Below are positions 1 to 4,498 of a DNA stretch of 6,406 nucleotides, piece by piece. Positions within the stretch are counted from its first letter, which is position 1. Each line of letters opens with the position of its first letter. The position numbers were made by a program, and so were the translations under genes. Location: NCBI GenBank assembly GCA_027081565.1, contig JALWKG010000079.1, positions 1 through 6,406 on the forward strand. The letters run 5' to 3'. Below the pieces are notes generated by a model. The model made no database searches, was not told the origin of the DNA, and saw only the letters and a program-made list of their open reading frames with translations. This stretch comes from Helicobacteraceae bacterium. GTDB lineage: Bacteria > Campylobacterota > Campylobacteria > Campylobacterales > Sulfurimonadaceae.

Positions 1-416
1 TACTGGTTGACACGGTCGCCTTCACCCTGTTGGACGTTGTTGACCTCTTCACTGACATTGTAGAAAGGAAAACGCGGATCAGCATCGAGTGCCATACCGG
101 GCAGGGTGACAGGGTCCGGACTTTTACCGTAACACAGCGCCGTAAACTTGTCATCGACGGCCTGGTTGCCGCTTGTCTGCACTTTTTGTCCAATATAGTC
201 ATTGATAAAAGTCGACTTACCGGCAGAAAATGTTCCCAAGACTGAGACAAGAGGCCACCACGAAATATGACTGGTGTAACTCTCATCCGCATCCAAAAGA
301 CCGCGCTTGTGGGCGATCTTGTCCAAAGCAACATAGTTGTCGATGATGTCGAGTAGAAGAGGGTTCTCTTCGGAAAGATGTTCTTTGAGTCTTTTATATC
401 GTTCTTGTAATGTCAT
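1..416 (-). CDS. Dynamin-family GTPase, N-terminal fragment (3' end outside window)
   Basis: The minus frame from the ATG at 416 is open to the left edge, giving 138 codons without a stop. An amphipathic, probably helical N-terminus (about residues 1-50) is followed by a P-loop, GTFSAGKST, at residues 61-69, which fits GxxxxGKS/T and the bacterial dynamin form G-x-F-S-x-G-K-S. Residues about 85-97 (QAVDDKFTALCYG) sit where bacterial dynamin-like proteins carry switch I. Family members bind and hydrolyse GTP and remodel or tether membranes; that role is inferred here. G3, G4 and the stalk lie beyond the window. The start is supported by AAAGG about 9 nt upstream and by a TATAAT box. The gene runs in the same direction as the rhodanese-DUF302 unit but is 173 bp away, so it probably has its own promoter. 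The family call is fairly sure; the specific function is unknown. Confidence 0.85.
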   Translation of the reverse strand, partial: MTLQERYKRLKEHLSEENPLLLDIIDNYVALDKIAHKRGLLDADESYTSHISWWPLVSVLGTFSAGKSTFINDYIGQKVQTSGNQAVDDKFTALCYGKSPDPVTLPGMALDADPRFPFYNVSEEVNNVQQGEGDRVNQ

Positions 417-424
417 GGTTTGAC

Positions 425-541
425 CTTTTGTAGATATATGCAATTATAGCACTACTTTCTAAGCATATGGGCCTTAAACAAGCTCTACAAAAGACATTTC
501 GCTTTATTTAGGTGACATGACAAACATGACCTGCTTTTGTA
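425..541. repeat. Alternating inverted repeats (three CTTTTGTA copies) in the dynamin leader
   Basis: The word CTTTTGTA occurs at 425-432, inverted (TACAAAAG) at 486-493, and again direct at 534-541. The first two copies extend to a perfect 10-bp inverted repeat (425-434 with 484-493). Copies two and three enclose a second imperfect palindrome, AGGTgaCATG-acaaa-CATGACCT (510-532). In minus-strand RNA the middle copy could pair with either flank, and the copy at 425-434 touches the ribosome-binding site of the GTPase gene. The repeats are seen directly; a regulatory function is inference. Apart from this element and the -10 box, I see nothing further in the 417-589 gap. Confidence 0.5.
443..448 (-). 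promoter_or_regulatory. Candidate -10 box (TATAAT) for the dynamin-like gene
   Basis: The minus strand reads TGCTATAATTGC here, a perfect TATAAT preceded by TGC. It would place the transcription start roughly 15-20 nt upstream of the ATG at 416. No good -35 is visible at 16-18 bp spacing, which is common in Campylobacterota promoters. If used, the transcript starts downstream of most of the inverted repeats at 484-541. Confidence 0.5.
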
Positions 542-589
542 TACTCTCTCCAGGTGTCACATGATCATAGTGCTCTCTGCACACCAGTA

Positions 590-976
590 CTAATACTTGT
601 TTATCATTGTAACGATCTCTTGATAGAGCTCTAAAATATCCTTTTTCAAAGAGACATCGCACTCAAACATGTCTAATTGGACTTCAAGATTAGGTGTTGC
701 TATAAATACCTCATGTTCTTTCTGATAGATACTGATGCGACACGGCATCAATATATTGAGTTCTGGTTGTGTGTTGAGCAGTTTTGCAGCAACACTGCCT
801 TTACATAACTCAAATACAGAGGCATGTTCTTTGATCTCAAAACCATTCATAGGTAAGTTTTCTGAAAAAGGAAAATGTTTTTTCAACATAAGACCAAATG
901 CTTTTGCATCATCTTCAATTCGTTTTTCGATCTCTAAAGCTGGAGTACTTGATCTGTGTGTGTAAATAAGCTGCAT
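590..976 (-). CDS. DUF302 family protein
   Basis: This 128-residue protein matches the DUF302 (COG3439) pattern from memory. An N-terminal segment leads to a cysteine in ELCKG (Cys58), followed by A-x-x-L-L and the family hallmark MPCRISIYQ (residues 77-85, Cys79), a hydrophobic strand, then a C-terminal helix. DUF302 proteins are small alpha/beta proteins of unknown biochemical function. No signal peptide or membrane segment is visible, so it should be cytoplasmic. The start has GAAGGAT 8-9 nt upstream. It lies 27 nt downstream of the rhodanese stop on the same strand, so the two are almost certainly cotranscribed from the operator-bearing promoter at about 1500. Length is normal for the family. 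Four cysteines (58, 79, 105 and none paired as CXXC) leave a thiol-based role open but unproven; Cys105 lies in the C-terminal region. Confidence 0.82.
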   Translation of the reverse strand: MQLIYTHRSSTPALEIEKRIEDDAKAFGLMLKKHFPFSENLPMNGFEIKEHASVFELCKGSVAAKLLNTQPELNILMPCRISIYQKEHEVFIATPNLEVQLDMFECDVSLKKDILELYQEIVTMINKY

Positions 977-1003
977 CTCTTATCCTTCTATTTTAATTGT
1001 CTG

Positions 1004-1468
1004 CTACTCTGCTAAACGCATCTCACCGAAGTTGTTAAAAATACCATATCCAGCTTCCAACCAACCGTTGATCCCGCCTTTTAGGTAGGTGACGTTCTTG
1101 TAATGTAGATCATCACGCATCATTTTAGCAGCAAGTACTGCCCCTTTGCCTGAACGACAGTAGACAACAATGTAAGCATTTTTATCTTTCATTTCAGCAC
1201 CCGCATTAAACTCCAAAAGACCACGTGGTATCTCCACGTTCTCCATTCCTTCGATGTTGCCTTCTACACGCATGTAAGGCTCTCTGATGTCCAGCATGAT
1301 GACATCATCTTCGTTGTCTATCTTCTTTTTAAGTGCCTGTGGTGTGACCGCTTTGATCTCTTTTTTTGCTTTTGCAACAAGTGCTTTACTCACTGCATCT
1401 CCTGCCATAAGTGGCATACTGACACTCACTCCCAAAAGTATTACTAGCGCTATTTTTTGTACATTCAT
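1004..1468 (-). CDS. Exported single-domain rhodanese (sulfurtransferase)
   Basis: The 154-residue product begins with a signal peptide (residues 1-22: short basic start, hydrophobic core, MPLMA-GD cleavage site), so the mature protein should be periplasmic. A single rhodanese domain spans about residues 38-142. It has the CH2A-like stretch MLDIREPYMRVEGNIEGMENVEIPR, the active-site loop CRSGKG (Cys104 as persulfide carrier) and the C-terminal LKGGINGWLEAG signature (129-140). Rhodaneses move sulfane sulfur between donors such as thiosulfate or persulfides and thiophilic acceptors; the donor here is unknown. AAGGA lies 7 nt before the ATG, and a second AGGA abuts it. It is the first gene of a unit with the DUF302 gene. 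A perfect inverted repeat covers its likely transcription start, and it diverges from an ArsR-type regulator gene, so repression by that regulator is likely. Confidence 0.93.
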   Translation of the reverse strand: MNVQKIALVILLGVSVSMPLMAGDAVSKALVAKAKKEIKAVTPQALKKKIDNEDDVIMLDIREPYMRVEGNIEGMENVEIPRGLLEFNAGAEMKDKNAYIVVYCRSGKGAVLAAKMMRDDLHYKNVTYLKGGINGWLEAGYGIFNNFGEMRLAE

Positions 1469-1483
1469 TCCTAATTCCTTTAT

Positions 1484-1503
1484 ATTTAGCTTATTAGCTA
1501 AAT
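1484..1503. promoter_or_regulatory. Operator 1: ATTTAGC-N6-GCTAAAT, upstream of rhodanese
   Basis: This is a perfect 7-bp-arm inverted repeat with spacer TTATTA, extending to 8 bp per arm (1483 with 1504). The identical arms and 6-bp spacer recur at 2120-2139. It begins just downstream of the candidate rhodanese -10 box and covers the predicted transcription start, a repressor-type position. ArsR-family dimers bind such dyads; assigning it to the neighbouring regulator is inference. Confidence 0.8.
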
Positions 1504-1505
1504 AG

Positions 1506-1534
1506 ATTATGAAGTCTATATTCTTTTTTCTTAA
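1506..1534 (-). promoter_or_regulatory. Candidate promoter of the rhodanese-DUF302 unit
   Basis: On the minus strand, TTAAGA (1529-1534, 4/6 to TTGACA) and CATAAT (1506-1511, 5/6 to TATAAT) are separated by exactly 17 bp. The predicted start near 1498-1500 falls inside operator 1, so bound regulator should block initiation. The assignment is by eye. Confidence 0.5.
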
Positions 1535-1554
1535 TCTATTGTTAATTGTCTAAA

Positions 1555-1583
1555 TTACTAAATAGGTAGAGATACGCTATACT
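1555..1583 (+). promoter_or_regulatory. Candidate promoter of the ArsR-type regulator gene
   Basis: TATACT (1578-1583, 5/6 to TATAAT) lies 28 nt before the chosen ATG. At 17 bp spacing the -35 position reads TTACTA, a weak match. A half-operator on the opposite strand, CTAAATAG (1558-1565, reverse complement CTATTTAG), overlaps this -35, and another CTAAAT is at 1550-1555. This would allow weaker autoregulation, but no full dyad is present. Confidence 0.45.
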
Positions 1584-1610
1584 TTTCAAAATATAAAAGA
1601 GGATATGTTC

Positions 1611-1979
1611 ATGTTAGATATGGATGATAAGGTCAAGATTTTTAAAGCACTGGGGAATGAAACTAGATTTAAAATTTTCAAAAATATATTTACAGGCGGT
1701 TATGCATGTTCTATAGACAATAGCCAGCCTAAAGATGACATCATTGCCCAAGCAACCTGTGTCTCAAGTATCGCTGATCATTTTGATTTTGCTTTGCCAA
1801 CGATCTCCCGTCACCTAAAAGAGTTGAAAGATGCCAAGATCATTACCATGAAAAAGGTCAAGAACAAAATCTACATCGAACCCAATATCGCAACTATGAA
1901 AGAGATCGCAGAATGTTTCACTACACTGACAGATGAGTTTGAAGCAGGGGTTGTCTACCAGTACGACAATACAAAATAA
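1611..1979 (+). CDS. ArsR-family winged-helix transcriptional regulator
   Basis: The 122-residue protein has the ArsR/SmtB core. FKALGNETRFKIFKNI (residues 11-26) matches the family opening helix (LGDPTRLRIL type). LPTISRHLKELKDAKII (62-78) is the helix-turn-helix and recognition helix, and KKVKNKIYIEPN (81-92) is the wing. It should dimerise and repress promoters until an effector binds. Cysteines are at 33, 50 and 102. There is no CVCDL arsenite motif, and the helix position holding the first sensing Cys of BigR/SqrR is not cysteine. Roughly a dozen extra residues (about 36-50) seem inserted between the second helix and the DNA-binding helices. I chose the ATG at 1611 because AGAGGA (1598-1603) lies 7 nt away; an in-frame ATG at 1605 would be 1 nt from it. 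Two identical dyads flank this gene, which makes it their most likely binder. Confidence 0.88.
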   Translation: MLDMDDKVKIFKALGNETRFKIFKNIFTGGYACSIDNSQPKDDIIAQATCVSSIADHFDFALPTISRHLKELKDAKIITMKKVKNKIYIEPNIATMKEIAECFTTLTDEFEAGVVYQYDNTK

Positions 1980-2008
1980 CATCAACTATCTCTAACTATC
2001 CTTTTGAT

Positions 2009-2033
2009 CCTGCCAATCGGTGGGTACTTTTTT
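2009..2033 (+). terminator. Rho-independent terminator after the ArsR-type gene
   Basis: CCTGCC (2009-2014) pairs with GGTGGG (2019-2024), with two G-U wobbles, across an AATC loop. Six T residues follow at 2028-2033. It sits 30 nt after the regulator stop codon and would separate the regulator transcript from the cytochrome operon. Confidence 0.65.
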
Positions 2034-2057
2034 AAACTTAATATTTATAAATCAAAC

Positions 2058-2068
2058 CTATTTAGCAA
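2058..2068 (+). promoter_or_regulatory. Half-operator upstream of operator 2
   Basis: CTATTTAGCAA here is identical to the left side of operator 2 (2118-2128), exactly 60 bp away and in the same orientation. The expected right arm (2073-2079) matches only 3 of 7 positions, so this is a half-site at best. The rest of the 190-bp gap between the regulator and cytochrome genes is AT-rich with no coding potential that I can see. Confidence 0.4.
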
Positions 2069-2119
2069 TTTAAACAATTAACTTTCTTTTAAGATTTCAT
2101 AGCATACCATACGAACACT

Positions 2120-2139
2120 ATTTAGCAAAATAGCTAAAT
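2120..2139. promoter_or_regulatory. Operator 2: ATTTAGC-N6-GCTAAAT, upstream of cytochrome operon
   Basis: This is a perfect 7-bp inverted repeat with spacer AAAATA. Arms and spacing are identical to operator 1 at 1484-1503. It lies 30 bp before the cytochrome start codon, so it probably overlaps the transcription start or the -10 region. I could not assign a convincing -10/-35 pair. Control of the three-gene operon by the adjacent ArsR-type protein is inferred from the shared site. Confidence 0.8.
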
Positions 2140-2169
2140 TAATTCCATATCGGAATAAGGATGTTACAT

Positions 2170-2493
2170 ATGAAAACTTCAACACTACTTCTCTCTATTG
2201 CTCTGCTCGGTACAATGACCGTGGCACAGGCAGATATAAAAAAAGGACAGAAGGCCTACCTCAAGCAATGTAAAAAATGCCATGGAAACGGTACCAAGGG
2301 TGCTGCAATGAAGACTCAGGACGAATGGGCCGCTGCTTTTGCCAATGACAATGCCGGCTTCAAAGCATGGCACAAAGGTACCAAAGGTGAGAAGTATGCC
2401 AACGGTAAAAAACTCAAAAAGTACGCACCACATCTAAAAGGTTTCCTCTATGAATACGGTTCAGACTCTGGCAACGTGCCATCTTGCGGTTAA
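2170..2493 (+). CDS. Small exported c-type cytochrome (monoheme)
   Basis: The 107-residue product has a signal peptide (residues 1-21, cleavage about AQA-D) and one heme-attachment motif, CKKCH (34-38), in the usual context KKGQKAYLKQCKKCHGNG. Mature protein is about 86 residues, lysine-rich and periplasmic. It should carry electrons, but no typical distal methionine is evident: Met47 is the only methionine after the heme motif and lies just nine residues beyond it. His68 and His88 are alternative axial ligands. The C-terminus ends SCG with an extra cysteine (Cys106). I chose the ATG at 2170 because AAGGA (2157-2161) lies 8 nt upstream; the in-frame ATG at 2161 overlaps that site. It is first in an operon with the thioredoxin-fold gene (10 nt gap) and the porin gene, behind operator 2. 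The physiological partner is unknown. Confidence 0.9.
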   Translation: MKTSTLLLSIALLGTMTVAQADIKKGQKAYLKQCKKCHGNGTKGAAMKTQDEWAAAFANDNAGFKAWHKGTKGEKYANGKKLKKYAPHLKGFLYEYGSDSGNVPSCG

Positions 2494-2503
2494 GGAGTAG
2501 ATG

Positions 2504-2899
2504 ATGAAAAAGATCTTATTACTGCTTTTCGTAACACTGAGTCTCTCTGCTGCCAATGTAAACTGGTTCCACTCTTACACCAAGGCTAGTGAATCAGCCA
2601 AGACAAACAACAAACCGATGATGCTCTTTATGAACAAGCCGGGCTGTGGTGCATGTCAGTACATGAAAGACAATGTCTTTACCAATGCTCAGGTCATTGA
2701 CTATTTGAACAAAAACTTTGTCGCTGTCTATCTGGACATCCATAAAAACGATGCCCCTAAAGACCTTCAAGTCAATGTCACACCTGTCTTTCACTTTCTT
2801 AAAAGTGATGGTAGTAAGTCTATCGAGACCCTTATGGGTGGCAAAGGTGTCAAAAAGTTCATGCCAATGCTGGAAAAAGCATTCGCAGCGAGCCATTAA
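2504..2899 (+). CDS. Exported thioredoxin-fold protein with CGAC motif
   Basis: The product has 131 residues with a signal peptide (1-17, LSLSAA-N). A thioredoxin-like domain follows: W-F-x-x-Y-x-x-A (21-28), a strand PMMLFMNKPGCGACQYM with a CXXC redox pair Cys48-Cys51, then NKNFVAVYLDI, the cis-proline segment NVTPVFHFL (91-99, Pro94) and a C-terminal helix. The arrangement resembles the Thioredoxin_7/Thioredoxin_2 and SoxW-like periplasmic group. It probably reduces or exchanges disulfides or persulfides on periplasmic partners; the neighbouring cytochrome (terminal Cys) and exported rhodanese are candidates, by inference. AAGGAG (2492-2497) overlaps the cytochrome stop codon and lies 6 nt from the ATG at 2504; the in-frame ATG at 2501 is only 3 nt away. 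It is the middle gene of the operator-2 operon. Confidence 0.87.
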   Translation: MKKILLLLFVTLSLSAANVNWFHSYTKASESAKTNNKPMMLFMNKPGCGACQYMKDNVFTNAQVIDYLNKNFVAVYLDIHKNDAPKDLQVNVTPVFHFLKSDGSKSIETLMGGKGVKKFMPMLEKAFAASH

Positions 2900-2935
2900 A
2901 GAACACTACTAAAGAACAAAGGGAGCAGGAACCAG

Positions 2936-4342
2936 ATGAACAAAGTACTTTTCTCACTGCTGCTTACCTCACTCTCATTGAGTGCCTCTCAAAACGCTGA
3001 GATCACAGAAGAAGAGATCGATGCAGGCGCAGAACATCCCATCGCTGTACCTCCTGCCCTTGAACAGCACTCAGACTCCAAGTTTTATTTTAGCGGTCAC
3101 TATCGTGGACGTTTTGACATCTACAGCGGTATTAATAAAGTCGCATACGGTGATGCATCTGTCGATGCCAAAGGCCAAGTAAGAGGGGAGTCTGATGACA
3201 CCATCTACTTACAGCAAATCATTGCCGGAGTCAGCTACCTTCCAACCGAGAACTGGGAGTTCAAAGCTTACATGTATGACTCACGATCATGGGGATCGTC
3301 TCTCGATGCCAACGATTTTGTTAAAAATCCGGGAACACCTGACGAATACACTATGAGCTATTACGACGACCATTTCGAGCTTTTTGAGACCTATCTCAGA
3401 CGACATGACTTTTTTCATAAAGATCTTACCTTTACACTCGGACGTCAGCAGCTTGGCTATGGTGACAGACGCATCTTCGGACCAGGAAAATGGGGTAACA
3501 CCATGGGTTGGCTCTGGGACGCCGGACACCTCTCTTACAAACATGACAAAAACTTTGTAGATGTCTGGTACGGTCAGACCCGTGTTAAAGCACCGGATGA
3601 CTTCAGTCTTATCGAAAACCATTGTTATCAAGGTTTTGGTCTCTACTCACACCTTGAACTCGGCAGTGTCAAGTTAGAACCCTTTGCTGCATGGCGCAAC
3701 AACCTTTATCATGAAGACAAACCGGAACTAAACTACTACTATGGCGGTGCCCGTATGTATGACCTGACTCCCGGACTCATCTTCGATGCGACTGTAGTCA
3801 AGCAGGTGGGAAGTTATGGTGACGCTGTTGTAGATGCCTATGCTTATGTCGCCAAAGGTGGTTACAGAGTTGCCAACAAATACGAACCGACCTTTACGGT
3901 AGGCTATGTCTATGCCTCAGGTGATGATGATCCTAACGACAACAAAGTAAAAACCTTTTCCGCACCCTTTGGTGCCAATGACGGTCTGCATTATGGACGA
4001 ATGGATGTCATGGTCTGGGCAAATATGCACGACATACAGGCTAAGTTCTCTGTCTTACCTCTGCCCAAGTTGAAGATGCAGTTTGAGTACCACCACTTCA
4101 ACCTCGCCAATGCTAATGACAAATGGTACTTTTTCGGTTACAAGAACAAACCGGGCAACAGTTACACCCATATTGGTGATGAATATGACATGATCATCAA
4201 ATACCCTGCAACCAAGTCGTTGGACCTTCTGGCTATCGGAGCGTATCTTAATGCCGGAGACTTTATTACCAAAAATGACATTGCACAGAACAATGCTTCT
4301 AAGCTGTTTTTACAGTTTATGTATAAATTCTCTATTCATTAG
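2936..4342 (+). CDS. Outer-membrane beta-barrel porin, alginate-export family
   Basis: The 468-residue protein has a signal peptide (about 1-18), an acidic and proline-containing linker (20-48), then a barrel rich in alternating aromatic and polar strands. The segment GRQQLGYGDRRIFGPGKW (169-186) and the aspartate/tyrosine-rich loops fit the alginate_exp (PF13372) group. The C-terminal strand ends in aromatic residues (FMYKFSIH), as required for outer-membrane insertion. In Campylobacterota such proteins are generic substrate channels, so the family name does not imply alginate. It is last in the operon, 36 nt after the thioredoxin-fold gene, with AGGA (2927-2930) 5 nt before the ATG. Context suggests it lets in a substrate, perhaps a sulfur compound, for the periplasmic cytochrome/thioredoxin pair; the substrate is not readable from sequence. 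GC is higher here (about 55% in rows sampled by hand) than in the peroxiredoxin downstream. Confidence 0.86.
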   Translation: MNKVLFSLLLTSLSLSASQNAEITEEEIDAGAEHPIAVPPALEQHSDSKFYFSGHYRGRFDIYSGINKVAYGDASVDAKGQVRGESDDTIYLQQIIAGVSYLPTENWEFKAYMYDSRSWGSSLDANDFVKNPGTPDEYTMSYYDDHFELFETYLRRHDFFHKDLTFTLGRQQLGYGDRRIFGPGKWGNTMGWLWDAGHLSYKHDKNFVDVWYGQTRVKAPDDFSLIENHCYQGFGLYSHLELGSVKLEPFAAWRNNLYHEDKPELNYYYGGARMYDLTPGLIFDATVVKQVGSYGDAVVDAYAYVAKGGYRVANKYEPTFTVGYVYASGDDDPNDNKVKTFSAPFGANDGLHYGRMDVMVWANMHDIQAKFSVLPLPKLKMQFEYHHFNLANANDKWYFFGYKNKPGNSYTHIGDEYDMIIKYPATKSLDLLAIGAYLNAGDFITKNDIAQNNASKLFLQFMYKFSIH

Positions 4343-4346
4343 AGGT

Positions 4347-4371
4347 ACTCTAAAGGGCATCTTTAAAGTTT
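4347..4371 (+). terminator. Possible weak terminator after the porin gene
   Basis: ACT-c-TAAAG (4347-4355) can pair with CTTTA-a-AGT (4361-4369) around a GGCAT loop, with one internal C-A mismatch, ending in TTT. The stem is AT-rich and the T-run short, so termination may be inefficient. The position, 5 nt after the stop, is right. Confidence 0.35.
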
Positions 4372-4434
4372 AAGATCTCATACAACTGCTGTAAAACAAT
4401 CCTTAATTTTATCTACTCAAACAATAAACTTTAT

Positions 4435-4468
4435 TATTTACTAAATATTATCTATAAAGTACTATAAT
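4435..4468 (+). promoter_or_regulatory. Candidate peroxiredoxin promoter with overlapping palindrome
   Basis: TATAAT (4463-4468) is a perfect -10 box, 30 nt before the ATG at 4499. A 13-bp palindrome, TATTTA-C-TAAATA (4435-4447), covers the -35 region. Its odd-centred symmetry recalls Fur/PerR-type boxes, although the letters do not match the PerR consensus well. CTAAATA also resembles one arm of operators 1 and 2. Which regulator binds, if any, is open. Confidence 0.5.
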
Positions 4469-4498
4469 TTTTGCATATCATTTACATAAGGATTGAAT

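Noticed and set aside
30..245. Plus-strand open frame antisense to the GTPase
   Set aside because: It lies fully opposite the P-loop coding region, has no ribosome-binding site and no recognisable product.
1605..1610. Regulator start at ATG 1605
   Set aside because: It lies 1 nt from AGAGGA, too close; ATG 1611 has 7 nt spacing.
1611..1979. Calling the regulator a classical arsenic-responsive ArsR and the region an ars operon
   Set aside because: There is no CVCDL motif and no arsenate reductase or arsenite pump gene nearby.
2161..2169. Longer cytochrome start at ATG 2161 (MLH before MKTS)
   Set aside because: It overlaps the AAGGA ribosome-binding site (2157-2161), and MKTS at 2170 gives a normal signal peptide with 8 nt spacing.
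2501..2503. Thioredoxin-fold start at ATG 2501
   Set aside because: It is only 3 nt from AAGGAG; ATG 2504 has 6 nt and an equally good signal peptide.
3287..3631. Minus-strand open frame inside the porin gene
   Set aside because: It is a shadow of a well-supported porin, with no motif and no regulatory signals.
2936..4342. Assigning alginate export as the porin's function
   Set aside because: The family name reflects fold similarity; no alginate biosynthesis genes are present.
4493..4498. TTG start for the peroxiredoxin
   Set aside because: It directly abuts AAGGA (4488-4492), so initiation there is not plausible.
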